Shown: positions 7,573-16,394 of the stretch, in pieces
Position numbering within the stretch: position 1 is the stretch's first letter
How the letters are laid out: each line of letters begins with the position of its first letter
Assembly: GCF_003344965.1 (NCBI RefSeq)
Contig: NZ_CP031194.1
Location: forward strand, 124,001-188,000
Direction: 5' to 3'
DNA: 64,000 nt
Origin: Streptomyces paludis
GTDB lineage: Bacteria; Actinomycetota; Actinomycetes; Streptomycetales; Streptomycetaceae
The notes under the pieces: generated by a model
Database searches by the model: none
What the model was told of the DNA's origin: nothing
What the model saw: only the letters and a program-made list of their open reading frames with translations
Made by a program: the position numbers and the translations under genes

Positions 7573-10053
7573 TCACGCGCCGGCTCCCGGGCCGGGCGCG
7601 TCGGTGATGCCCATCGCGGCCGGGGACAGGAAGTCCAGGTCCGGCCGTGCCTTGCCCTCGGCCAGGTCAGCGAGCGCGGCCCCCAGCGCGGGCCCGAACT
7701 TGAAGCCGTGCCCGGAGCAGGCCGCCGCCACGGACACCCGGTCCTCCCCCGGCAGCGGTCCCACGGCGAACCGGTTGCCCGGCGCCATCGTGTAGCGGCA
7801 GGTGACCGTCTCCTCCACCGGTCCGTCCGCCGCCGGCAGGAAGCGGGCGGCCAGGCCGAGCAGCCGGTCGCGCTCGGCCCCGGTGACCGGGCCGGCGGGC
7901 ACCGAGGGGTCCTCCGGGGGCCCGTCGTCCAGCCCGATCTTGACGCCCGCGCCGCCCAGGGCCGGGATGCCGTACAGCAGGCCGATGTCCGGGACTTCGA
8001 CGGAAAAGGCGCCCAGCAGCGGCGGTTCCAGCAGATGCGCCCGCGAGGAGCCGAGGTGCGCATTGACGATCCGGACCACCCGCAGCGGCGCGGCGAAGGC
8101 GGGCAGCAGCTCCCCGGTCCACGGGCCCGCGCAGACGACCAGCCGGTCCGCGCGCAGCACACCGCGCTCCGTCTCGACCCGCACCCCGTCGCCCTCCCGG
8201 CGCCAGCCGCGTACCGCGCAGCCGTCCCGCCGGTCCACACCGTGCGCGCGGCCCAGCGCGGCCAGCGCGGTGAGCGCTCCCTCGGCGTCGATGACACCGG
8301 CGGCCGGGTCGTGCACCGCGGTGAAGCCCTCGCACAGGCTCAGCCCGGGGAAAAGCTCTCCGGCGCGGACGTGGTCCACCTCCGCGCAGCCGGGGCCGCG
8401 CAGGGTGCCGGGGGCACCGACGGCCCGGGCGTACAGGCCACCCGTGATCGTCAACAGCCGCTGTCCGGCGGCCTGTTCGAGTTCCTCCCAGGCCCCGTAC
8501 GCGGTGTCGACCAGGCCGTCCCAGACCTCGGCGGGGTAGGCGCGCCGGATCATCCGCGTCCGGCCGTGCGAGGAGCCCCGGGTGTGGCCGGCGGGGAACC
8601 GGTCGAGGTGGATGACGCGCGCGCCGCGGGCCGCGAGGTGCCAGGCGGCGGCGGAGCCGTGGATACCGGCCCCGATCACGATGACATCGGCCCGGTCCCG
8701 TCCGCCGCCCGCGGGCACGGGCGCGGACGAAAGCGCGGGTACGGGTACGGATTCCGGGAGTACGGGCGCGGTCTCGCGAGCGCCGGCGGCGGCAGCGGCA
8801 CCCACAGCGGCCACCGGCCCGCGCCGGCGCTCACGGGCCGTCAGCGCCGCGACGAGCGCGTCCACATCGTCCTCGGTGTTGTACACGTGCAGGGAGGCCC
8901 GGGCGACCCGCTCCAGACCGCGCCTGCCCAGGTCCCACTGACCGTGCGAGGCGGGCACCGTCGACAGCCGGAATCCGGTGGTGCGCAGGTCCCGTACCGT
9001 CTCGCGCGGATCCTCCCCGTCGCGCAGGAAGGTCACGATGCCCGAGGCCGCCGCCGCCGGATCGGTGAGCCGTACGCCCGGCACGGCCGGCAGCGCGGCC
9101 CGCAGCCGGCCGGCCAGCGCGGCCACATGGTCCCGGATCCGCTCGACACCGAGGTCGAGCGCCTCCTCCAGGGCCGTGCCGAGCCCCAGCCGCAGCGCGT
9201 GGGACGCCTCCCATGTCTCGTAGCGCCGCGCGCCCGGCACCACCTCGTAGCGGTAGGCCGCCGACCACTGGGCGCCCCGTACGTCCGGCGCGTCCGGCCG
9301 GGCCCTCGCGCGCAGCCCGGGGGCGACGTACAGCAGTCCCGTACCGCGCGGCCCGCGCAGGAACTTCCGGCCGGTGGCGACGACGACACCGCAGCGCAAC
9401 TCCTGCACGTCTACGGGGAGTTGGCCGAGCGACTGTGTCGCGTCCAGCAGCAGCGGCACCCCCGCGCGGGCGGCCAGCGCGCCGGCCTCGGCGACCGGCT
9501 CCACCAGTCCGGAGGAGGTGGGGACATGGGCGAGGGTGACGAGGGCCGCCGGTTCGCGCAGGGCCGTCTCCAGCGCGCCGAGGTCGAGCCGGCCGTCCGC
9601 GTCGGCGGGCAGCACCTCCAGCACGATGCCGTGCGACTCCCGCAGCTCCAGCAGGTGCAGGGCCGAGCTGACATAGGTGGAGGACGAGGCCAGGACCCGG
9701 TCCCCCGCCCTGAGCCGCAGCGCGCCCAGCGCCCGCTGCCACGCGGTGGAGGCGCTCTCCACCAGGGCGATGTCCTCCGGAGCGGCGCCGAGCAGCCGGG
9801 CCGCCGAGCGGTAGACCCGCTCGGTGCGCGCGCTCAGCGCCTCGGCCGCCTCGTAGCCGCCGAGCAGCGACTCCATGCGCAGGTGTTCGGTGACGGCGGC
9901 CAGCGTCGCCCGGCTGGGCAGTGCCGCGCCGGCGGCGTTCATGTGGCGGGCGTGGAGCGTGCCGGGGGTGGCGGCGCGCAGGGCGGCCACGTCGAGGGCC
10001 GCGGTCCGGGACGCGGGCGGCGGGAGGGGAACCGCGGCGGTGTGGGTACTCAT
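7573..10053 (-). CDS. Fusion: class V aminotransferase-like domain + sarcosine-oxidase-like FAD enzyme
   Basis: An 826-residue two-domain protein. Residues about 15-405 are a PLP-dependent class V fold, with Asp204 in LLLDATQS and the probable Schiff-base Lys230 in TGRKFLRGPRGTG. A linker rich in Ala, Val and Pro (about 408-452) follows. Residues about 455-815 are a DAO-fold flavoprotein with the dinucleotide motif VIGAGIHG (459-466), the sarcosine/N-methyltryptophan oxidase signature GSSHGRTRMIR, and Cys752 in TCRYTMAP at the position used for covalent flavin in monomeric sarcosine oxidase. Both active sites look intact. The ATG at 10053 overlaps the aldehyde dehydrogenase stop as ATGA. It probably oxidises a secondary amine and handles an amino or sulfur group, but the substrate is unknown. 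Confidence 0.88.
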   Translation of the reverse strand: MSTHTAAVPLPPPASRTAALDVAALRAATPGTLHARHMNAAGAALPSRATLAAVTEHLRMESLLGGYEAAEALSARTERVYRSAARLLGAAPEDIALVESASTAWQRALGALRLRAGDRVLASSSTYVSSALHLLELRESHGIVLEVLPADADGRLDLGALETALREPAALVTLAHVPTSSGLVEPVAEAGALAARAGVPLLLDATQSLGQLPVDVQELRCGVVVATGRKFLRGPRGTGLLYVAPGLRARARPDAPDVRGAQWSAAYRYEVVPGARRYETWEASHALRLGLGTALEEALDLGVERIRDHVAALAGRLRAALPAVPGVRLTDPAAAASGIVTFLRDGEDPRETVRDLRTTGFRLSTVPASHGQWDLGRRGLERVARASLHVYNTEDDVDALVAALTARERRRGPVAAVGAAAAAGARETAPVLPESVPVPALSSAPVPAGGGRDRADVIVIGAGIHGSAAAWHLAARGARVIHLDRFPAGHTRGSSHGRTRMIRRAYPAEVWDGLVDTAYGAWEELEQAAGQRLLTITGGLYARAVGAPGTLRGPGCAEVDHVRAGELFPGLSLCEGFTAVHDPAAGVIDAEGALTALAALGRAHGVDRRDGCAVRGWRREGDGVRVETERGVLRADRLVVCAGPWTGELLPAFAAPLRVVRIVNAHLGSSRAHLLEPPLLGAFSVEVPDIGLLYGIPALGGAGVKIGLDDGPPEDPSVPAGPVTGAERDRLLGLAARFLPAADGPVEETVTCRYTMAPGNRFAVGPLPGEDRVSVAAACSGHGFKFGPALGAALADLAEGKARPDLDFLSPAAMGITDAPGPGAGA

Positions 10054-11501
10054 AGTGCGACGACCACCGCCTTGCGCTCGCAGTAGGAGAAGAGGGCGTC
10101 GTCGCCCAGCTCCCGGCCCAGTCCCGAGTCCCCGAACCCGCCGAAGGGCAGCGCCGGGTCGAAGATGTTGTACGTGTTGATCCACACCGTGCCGGCGCGC
10201 AGCCGGGCGGCGGTGCGGTGGGCGCGCGACAGGTCCCTGGTCCACACTCCGGCGGCGAGCCCGTAGGAGGTGTCATTGCCGAGGGCGACGGCCTCCTCCT
10301 CGTCCTCGAAGGGGATCACCCCGAGGACCGGGCCGAAGATCTCCTCCCGGGCGATCCGCATGGTGTTGGTGACGTTCGTGAAGAGCGCGGGTTCGACGAA
10401 GTAGCCCGGCCGGTCGGGGACTTGGCCGCCGGTCACGAGTGTCGCGCCGTCCGCGACACCGGCCTCGATGTACGAGAGCACCTGTGCGCGCTGCTCCTCC
10501 GAGACCAGCGGGCCGACGGTGATCCCGCCGTCCAGGCCGTTGCCGACGGGGACCTTGCGCACCGCTTCGGTGAGGCGCTCCTCCATCTCGGCGAGCACGG
10601 AGCGCTGGACGAGCAGCCGGCTGCCGGCCGTGCACATCTGCCCGGAGTGGCCGAAGGCGGCGCGGATCGCGGTGGTGACGGCGGCGTCCAGGTCGGCGTC
10701 CGCGAAGACGATGTGCGGGCTCTTGCCGCCGAGTTCCAGGGTGAGGCGCTTGACGGTGGGGGCGGCGGCGCTCATCACCAGCCGGCCGACCTCGGTGGAG
10801 CCGGTGAAGGACACCTTGGCGACATCCGGGTGCGCGGTGAGCGCGGCGCCCACCTCGCCGTCGCCGGTGAGTACGTTGAGCACCCCCGGGGGCAGCCCGG
10901 CCTCCGTACACAGGGCGGCGACGCGCAGCATGGTCAGCGGGGTCTGCTCGGCGGGTTTGACGACGACGGTGCAGCCCGCGGCGAGCGCGGGGGCGAGCTT
11001 GAAGCAGCCCGTCATGATCGGGAAGTTCCAGGGCAGGATCAGCGCGGCCACGCCGGCGGGCTCGGGCACCGTGTAGACGTGGTGGCCGGCGTCGAGGGGG
11101 ACGACCGTGCCGGTCAGCCGGGTGGGGGCGCCCGCGAAGTGACGGAACGTCCGGGCGCTCATCGCCGTGTCGGCGCGCGAGCGTTCGATCGGCTTGCCGT
11201 TGTCGCGCGTCTCCAGCACCGCCAGCTCCTCGGCGTGCTCCTCGATCAGCTCCGCGATCCGGTGCAGCACCCGGCTCCGCCCGGCGGGCGGCAGGCCGCG
11301 CCAGCGGCCGTCCGCGTGCGCGCGGGCGGCGGCGGCGACGGCGGCGTCCACGTCCTCGGGCGTCGCCTGCGCGACCCGGCTCAGGACCGCTCCCGAGGAG
11401 GGGTCGAGGACGGGGAAGGTGGTGCGGTCGCCGGGGTCGGTCCAGCGGCCGTCGACGAGGAAGGGTTCCCGTGGCGAGGGCTGGGCGTTGAACGTGGTCA
11501 T
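10050..11501 (-). CDS. NAD(P)-dependent aldehyde dehydrogenase
   Basis: A 483-residue ALDH superfamily enzyme of normal length. It has the oxyanion Asn159 in LPWNFP, general-base Glu256 in LELGGKS, catalytic Cys290 in GHSGQMCTAG, the cofactor loop FTGSTEVG and the C-terminal motif PFGGFGDSGLGRELG. It oxidises an aldehyde to a carboxylate in the cytoplasm. It sits between the GS-like ligase and the aminotransferase/flavoprotein fusion in one operon, and could take the aldehyde from the amine oxidase or the flavoprotein. It resembles betaine-aldehyde and gamma-glutamyl-aminobutyraldehyde dehydrogenases (PuuC type), but substrate assignment is inference. Confidence 0.94.
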   Translation of the reverse strand: MTTFNAQPSPREPFLVDGRWTDPGDRTTFPVLDPSSGAVLSRVAQATPEDVDAAVAAAARAHADGRWRGLPPAGRSRVLHRIAELIEEHAEELAVLETRDNGKPIERSRADTAMSARTFRHFAGAPTRLTGTVVPLDAGHHVYTVPEPAGVAALILPWNFPIMTGCFKLAPALAAGCTVVVKPAEQTPLTMLRVAALCTEAGLPPGVLNVLTGDGEVGAALTAHPDVAKVSFTGSTEVGRLVMSAAAPTVKRLTLELGGKSPHIVFADADLDAAVTTAIRAAFGHSGQMCTAGSRLLVQRSVLAEMEERLTEAVRKVPVGNGLDGGITVGPLVSEEQRAQVLSYIEAGVADGATLVTGGQVPDRPGYFVEPALFTNVTNTMRIAREEIFGPVLGVIPFEDEEEAVALGNDTSYGLAAGVWTRDLSRAHRTAARLRAGTVWINTYNIFDPALPFGGFGDSGLGRELGDDALFSYCERKAVVVAL

Positions 11502-11580
11502 AGGTCTTCCGTAAGGTGTCGGCCGGCCGCGGGGGCCGGGGCGGATCGTGGCGGGCCGGGGCGGGCCGGACGAAGCGCCG

Positions 11581-13101
11581 TCAGACGAGGTCGAAGTACT
11601 CGCGCTGCTCCCAGTCCGAGACGTACGCCAGATAGCGGGCGAACTCCGCGCGTTTGATGGTGGTGATCCAGGAGACGACGTCCCGGCCGAGGGCCTCGGC
11701 GAAGACCGGGTCCGCGTCGAGCGCGTCCAGCGCCTGGCCGAGCGAGCCGGGCAGCCGGCGGGCCTCGGCGGCGTACGGGTCGGTGACCGGCGGGCCGGGG
11801 TCGAGCCGCCGGGCCATCCCGTCCATCCCGCTGACCACCTGCGAGGCGATGTAGAGGTACGGATTGGCCGCGGGCTCGCCGGATCGGTTCTCCAGCCGGG
11901 CGCCGCCCCCGCCCTGGGCGGGGACGACCCGTACCATGGCGCCCTTGTTGTCGATGCCCCACACCACCCGGTCGGGGGCCAGGGACATCGGCAGGTACCG
12001 CTTGTAGCCGTTGACGGTGGGGGTGGTGAAGACGGTGGCGGCGGGCGCGTGGGCCAGCAGCCCGGCGAGGTAGTGCCGGCCCACCGGGGACAGCGGCTCC
12101 TCGTCCACCGGGTCGAAGGCGGCGCCGCCGGTCGCCCGGGAGCGCAGCGACTGGTGCAGGTGCCAGCCGGTCGACGCGGTCTCCGCGCCGGCCGGGCGGG
12201 ACATGAACGTCGCGTGGTAACCGTTCCGGCGGCAGATCTGCCGTACCGCCGCCCGTACGAGCAGCGCGTCGTCCGCGGCCCGTACCGCCTCCCGCGCGTC
12301 CAGGGTCAGTTCCAGCTGGCCGGGGCCGAACTCCAGCTCCAGGGAGCGCAGCGGCAGATCGAGCCCGGTGAGCCCGGTGTGCAGCAGACCGACCAGTTCG
12401 TCGAGCCGGTCGAGTCCTTCCTCGTGCAGCAGCTGCGCGCCGCTGCTCAGCGGTGTCACCTCGGGCGCCGGGCCGGGCGCGCCGGGCCGTCCCACACTGA
12501 CCGGCGCCGTCCCGGGGGCCGCCGGGCGGTACACGTGGAACTCCAGCTCCACCCCGACATCGAGGTCGTACCCCGCCTCCGCGAGCGCGGCCAGCCTACC
12601 GCGCAGCAGACCGCGCGGGCAGTACGCCGCGGGTGTGCCGTCCGGGTGGTGGACGTCGCAGAGGATCCAGCCGGTGCGCTCGGCCCAGGGCAGCACGCGG
12701 AACGTCGTCATGTCGGGCACGAGCACGATGTCCCCGGCCCCGGCGAAACCCCCGGGGACCAGCGGGTCGTCGCCCGAGAAAACGGGCAGGACGGTCCGGC
12801 CGGAGGTGTCCTTCAGCAGCAGCGAGGAGGGCGCGGTGACCCCGGAGCGCAGCGCGCCGGGCACCGCCTCCCGGGTCAGGGTCTTGCCGCGCAGCACCCC
12901 GTGCTGGTCGGCGAAGGAGAACCGCACCCGGTCCAGGCCGAGTTCGTCGATCACCCGGCGGACCTGGCCGGCCGCGACGTACTGCCGCTCGTCCCACAGA
13001 CCGTGCCGCTCGACGAAGCCGCCGGCCCCGGCGGGGACCAGCGGGCGGGCGCTCGGCCCGTCACCGCTCTCGGCCCGCGGCCGCTCGTCAGCGCTGCGCA
13101 C
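11581..13101 (-). CDS. Glutamine synthetase-like gamma-glutamyl-amine ligase (PuuA/GlnA4 type)
   Basis: A 506-residue member of the glutamine synthetase fold. It has the metal-binding GVELEFH, the STGWHLHQSL loop, the NGYKRYLP segment and the adenine/phosphate-side ENRSGEPAANPYLYIA. The sequence differs from housekeeping GS and fits the family that glutamylates amines such as putrescine (PuuA) or ethanolamine (Streptomyces GlnA4). The GTG at 13101 has GGGAGG about 8 bases upstream and lies within the end of the Rieske gene (14-bp overlap). An 79-bp gap separates it from the aldehyde dehydrogenase. The first step would be ATP-dependent gamma-glutamylation of an amine; which amine is not shown. 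Confidence 0.88.
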   Translation of the reverse strand: MRSADERPRAESGDGPSARPLVPAGAGGFVERHGLWDERQYVAAGQVRRVIDELGLDRVRFSFADQHGVLRGKTLTREAVPGALRSGVTAPSSLLLKDTSGRTVLPVFSGDDPLVPGGFAGAGDIVLVPDMTTFRVLPWAERTGWILCDVHHPDGTPAAYCPRGLLRGRLAALAEAGYDLDVGVELEFHVYRPAAPGTAPVSVGRPGAPGPAPEVTPLSSGAQLLHEEGLDRLDELVGLLHTGLTGLDLPLRSLELEFGPGQLELTLDAREAVRAADDALLVRAAVRQICRRNGYHATFMSRPAGAETASTGWHLHQSLRSRATGGAAFDPVDEEPLSPVGRHYLAGLLAHAPAATVFTTPTVNGYKRYLPMSLAPDRVVWGIDNKGAMVRVVPAQGGGGARLENRSGEPAANPYLYIASQVVSGMDGMARRLDPGPPVTDPYAAEARRLPGSLGQALDALDADPVFAEALGRDVVSWITTIKRAEFARYLAYVSDWEQREYFDLV

Positions 13102-14434
13102 GCGGCACCTCCCGCCCCGCCCACGGGGACCGGGCGCGCCGCGCGGACTCCCGCTGTCGCCACGCGTCTTCCCAGCCGTCGGCGGGGGTGACGGTGTCGA
13201 TGGCGAGGGGGCCGGTCAGCTCCTCGGCCGACCGCGCGTCAAGGGGCAGGCCGGGCACGGGATTGCCGTTCTCGAAGGAGGTGATCGCCTTCAGCAGCAG
13301 TCGGCGGTTGGCGGTGACGGCGCGGTCGGAGACCCCGAGCCGCTCGACGGTCCGGTCCTGGATGGGGCCCATGCTCTCGACGGCCCACTGGTCGTGGACG
13401 TTGATGTCCAGTCCCATGCCGGTGTAGGTGAGTTCGCGCTGCTCCCCGGGGTCGAAGCCCCAGTCGTTCGTACGGTTGCGCAGCGGCCGGTAGTCGGGCA
13501 GCGAGACCTCGCTCAGCCGCTGGGCCAGCAGCGTCCCGGTGTCGGTGACCTCCTCGAAGTCGTAGAGGATCATGAACCAGTGGTGGTTCTCGTCATCGAT
13601 CGGGACATGCCACTGGCAGAAGACCTTGCCGTTGCCGAAGGGCACCACGAAGGCATTGGGGAACACCAGGTTGGTGATGCGTACGTGCCGGACGTTCCCG
13701 GCCAGCTCGCGCAGCGCGAAGACCCGCAGCCCGTGCTCGGCGCTCTCCACCTCGATATCGGGGCGGAAGCCGGCCCCGACCAGCTCGGAGAGCTTCCGGC
13801 CGGTGCCCTCGACCTCCTCGCTGAACTGCTGCCCGTACTCCTCGCGGGGGTCCTCGCCGACGAAGCGGTGCAGGAAGGAGACATGGCTCGGGTCGATGCC
13901 GCCTTCCACGCCCTGGAGCCAGTTGCACTCCCACCGGCCCTTGAAGGCGAAGGTGTACTCCTCGGGGGCGCGGAAGCAGTCGTACGCCGGGAAGGGCGGC
14001 GGGTCGCCGGTGCCGAGGTAGCCGAAGACGATGCCGTTGCGCTCCACGCAGGGGTGGCTCGGGATCCGCACCTTGGCGGCGAAGTTGCTGTGCTCGGGTT
14101 CCGCGGGCTGCTCCCGGCACTGGCCGTCGGGCCCGTACAGCCAGCCGTGGTAGAGACACCGCAGCCCGCCGTCCTCCCGGCGGCCGTAGGAGAGGTCGAC
14201 GCCCCGGTGGGCGCAGTAGCGGCCGACCAGGGCCCAGGCGCCGGCCCGGTCGGGGACGTCGTCGCGCCGGAAGAGGACCAGGTCCTCACCCATGATCCGG
14301 ACCGCCTTGACCGGTCGCTCCTCCGGCATCTCCGAGACGAGGGCGACCGGCTGCCAGTAGGCGCGCATGAGCTGCCCGAGGGGGGTGCCCGGGCCCGTGC
14401 GCGTTATGCGCTCATTGTCCTCGCGTCTGAGCAT
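13088..14434 (-). CDS. Rieske non-heme iron oxygenase, alpha subunit
   Basis: A 448-residue ring-hydroxylating or N-dealkylating oxygenase. The Rieske 2Fe-2S ligands are Cys74 and His76 (CAHRG) and Cys93 and His96 (CLYHGW). The mononuclear iron site shows His184 and His189 in DPSHVSFLHR. The start MLRREDNERITRTGPGTPLG matches phthalate 4,5-dioxygenase-like proteins, and GAGGAGAG lies 3-10 bases upstream of the ATG at 14434; an upstream in-frame start at 14458 has no such site. No reductase or ferredoxin gene is nearby, so electrons must come from elsewhere. First gene of the operon, about 30 bp downstream of a perfect 12-bp operator. N-demethylation of an amine would suit the context. Confidence 0.92.
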   Translation of the reverse strand: MLRREDNERITRTGPGTPLGQLMRAYWQPVALVSEMPEERPVKAVRIMGEDLVLFRRDDVPDRAGAWALVGRYCAHRGVDLSYGRREDGGLRCLYHGWLYGPDGQCREQPAEPEHSNFAAKVRIPSHPCVERNGIVFGYLGTGDPPPFPAYDCFRAPEEYTFAFKGRWECNWLQGVEGGIDPSHVSFLHRFVGEDPREEYGQQFSEEVEGTGRKLSELVGAGFRPDIEVESAEHGLRVFALRELAGNVRHVRITNLVFPNAFVVPFGNGKVFCQWHVPIDDENHHWFMILYDFEEVTDTGTLLAQRLSEVSLPDYRPLRNRTNDWGFDPGEQRELTYTGMGLDINVHDQWAVESMGPIQDRTVERLGVSDRAVTANRRLLLKAITSFENGNPVPGLPLDARSAEELTGPLAIDTVTPADGWEDAWRQRESARRARSPWAGREVPRAQR

Positions 14435-14464
14435 CGCTCTCCTCGTGCATACGATCAATGAGTG

Positions 14465-14496
14465 ATTGGATCCAATAATTACATATCGAGATCCAA
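14465..14496. promoter_or_regulatory. Paired GntR-type operator upstream of the Rieske operon
   Basis: A perfect 12-bp palindrome ATTGGATCCAAT lies at 14465-14476. A half-matching copy, GAGATCCAA at 14488-14496, has its GATC core exactly 21 bp from the first. This is the strongest palindrome of the three paired sites and starts 31 bp upstream of the Rieske ATG at 14434. The surrounding 40 bp are unusually AT-rich, as expected for a promoter. Confidence 0.72.
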
Positions 14497-14607
14497 AGCA
14501 ACAGGGCCGCTGTCCGGAGGACGCTCCGCGCCGCCGTCAGGGCCGCCCGGTCACGACGGAGTCGGTCAGGTCAGACCGGTCAGGGCAGATCAGTCACGGC
14601 GGACCGG

Positions 14608-15156
14608 TCACGGCAGGCCGATCATGGCCGCCATGGTGGTCACCATGAGCACACCGCCCGTCTCCCCCAGCAGCAACGCGCGCCGCTCCGGCCGGTGTTC
14701 GGGGGACCCGGACGGCCACGCCAACCGGACGAGCACGGCACCGGCGCGGGCCACGACCCAGCACGCGACAAGAAACAGCGCCGTCCACGGCGTGAGCGCG
14801 GCCGACGCGACCCCGGCGGGGCCGTCCGCGACGGCTGCCGCATGGTCGCCGTGGTGGCCGCTCTCCAGGCCCGCGGCGCCCGCCGCGACGGCCGTCAGCA
14901 CCGCCATCGCGGCCAGATCCACCGCCTCCGCGGGCCCCCGGCAGCGGCACCCCGCGCGCATCTGCCACAGCCACGCGAGACCGAGCGCGCCGGCCCCCAC
15001 GAGCAGCCCGCGCCGGCTCCCCGCTCCGGGGGCCATGGCCAGCATCGCCGCCAACGCGACCGCGTGCGGCATCCACTGCCGTACGGAAGCGGCCGGATGC
15101 CCGGCGAGACACAGCACTCCACCCACCAGCCCGGTCACCCACAACACGTCATGCAT
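14608..15156 (-). CDS. DUF5134 multi-pass membrane protein
   Basis: A 182-residue hydrophobic protein with about five predicted membrane helices. The ATG at 15156 gives MHDVLWVTGLVGG, the usual form of the family; an in-frame start at 15228 would add a polar Pro/Arg-rich stretch. A His-rich loop ESGHHGDH near the middle recalls metal-binding membrane proteins, and WxMRAGCRC carries two cysteines. DUF5134 proteins in actinobacteria are often near copper genes, but none is seen here. Function unknown. It is co-directional with the next gene upstream but separated by about 270 bp, so probably transcribed alone. Confidence 0.72.
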   Translation of the reverse strand: MHDVLWVTGLVGGVLCLAGHPAASVRQWMPHAVALAAMLAMAPGAGSRRGLLVGAGALGLAWLWQMRAGCRCRGPAEAVDLAAMAVLTAVAAGAAGLESGHHGDHAAAVADGPAGVASAALTPWTALFLVACWVVARAGAVLVRLAWPSGSPEHRPERRALLLGETGGVLMVTTMAAMIGLP

Positions 15157-15426
15157 GGGCCCGGCACCGAACGGCCGCCACCACTCCCGCGACCCCACCG
15201 CCGGCGCCATCGCCACCGCCGGGCCCACGCGGACGCGGACACGGACGCGAACGCGGACCGCCGGAACCGCGCGGCGGAAGGATCGTCTCGTACGACGTGC
15301 TCACAGCCCTCCTGGTGTCACTCGCGCGGGACGGCACCCCGCGGACACCGACAAAGCTGCGTGCCCCATGTTTCATCGCGAACCGGCGTCTGTTGCCCAC
15401 CGGTAACAGCTGCCGCGGCGGACCGC

Positions 15427-16122
15427 TCAGCGGTCCAGCACACTCCCGACGAAGTCCAGCGCCAGGTCATGGGTGTCGTGGAACGGCAGCGGAGGGTCCT
15501 CGAACCAGTCGGCGGTGGCCTCCGGATGCGGCCCCACGACGGCGACACGGCCCGCGCCGTAGGAGGTGACGAGCGCGGCGGCCCGACCGTTCGTGTACGT
15601 GGCGAGGACGGTCGTCCCCGGACCGGGGTCCGGTGTGAAGTAGGCGCCGTCCTGGAAGAAGAGCACACGCGAGCGCCCGCGCCACTCGACTTCGACCAGG
15701 GTGTTGTCCTCGGTCACGACCGTGGCGCCCTCCGTACCGATGTACTGGTCGACGGTGCCGGACAGCAGACCGAACCCCTCCTCACGCCCGGCGAGATATC
15801 CGCCGAGGCAGAATCCGAGATAGCGGCCGCCCTGCCCGACGAAGTCACGGATCGCCTTCTTGTACGGCTTGAGCTGCTGGTAGGCGGGCGTCAGATCACC
15901 ACCGCCGGGCTGCGCGTACAGCTGGGCGGTCGCCAGCAGTTCGGCGGACAACGGCCGCTCCCCCTTGGGCCCGGCGGTACGGACGTCCAGCCCCCAGGGC
16001 CCGTTGGCGAGGAGGTCGACGACCGTATCGGCACAGTCCATGTCCTCCTGGGCGGGCCCCCGGTAGACAAGCGCCACCGGGCGCGCGCCGGAATGGGAAT
16101 CGAGAATTCCGTTGGATTTCAC
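15427..16122 (-). CDS. BPL_N-domain protein (class I amidotransferase-like fold)
   Basis: A 231-residue protein resembling the N-terminal domain of biotin-protein ligase, itself related to class I glutamine amidotransferases. It shows VALVYRGP at the first strand, YAQPGGGD, the nucleophile-elbow-like GRYLGFCLGGYLAG with a Cys, and a C-terminal GRVAVVGPHPEA in which His could complete the dyad. No biotin ligase domain follows. No signal peptide. It is divergent from the RiPP precursor at 16395 with a 272-bp gap, so a role with that cluster is possible but unproven. Confidence 0.8.
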   Translation of the reverse strand: MKSNGILDSHSGARPVALVYRGPAQEDMDCADTVVDLLANGPWGLDVRTAGPKGERPLSAELLATAQLYAQPGGGDLTPAYQQLKPYKKAIRDFVGQGGRYLGFCLGGYLAGREEGFGLLSGTVDQYIGTEGATVVTEDNTLVEVEWRGRSRVLFFQDGAYFTPDPGPGTTVLATYTNGRAAALVTSYGAGRVAVVGPHPEATADWFEDPPLPFHDTHDLALDFVGSVLDR

Positions 16123-16394
16123 AGTTCCTCACCAACCTGTCGTGCATACGATTTCCCGGCACCACGGCCGCGGGCCCCGTTCCGGCGGGGTCATACCCGT
16201 CTCCTTTATGACGCCTGAAACGCGCCGGCGCCAGAGCGGTCAGCGCTTATCACCCGTACGGGACAACGGATGCCACGGCTCCGGCCGCGCACGCGCTTAA
16301 ACGCACCTTTCGCGAGTTTCGTGCCATCCCACTATCGTGTGAGGCAAGAGCGGAAATCCGTACATGTTTCACCATTCAACGGAGGTGTTCCCTC

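Noticed and set aside
15228..15265. GCGGAC-type hexamer run upstream of the DUF5134 gene as a repeat element
   Set aside because: Only a few imperfect units and typical of local GC-rich low complexity; not enough to call an element.
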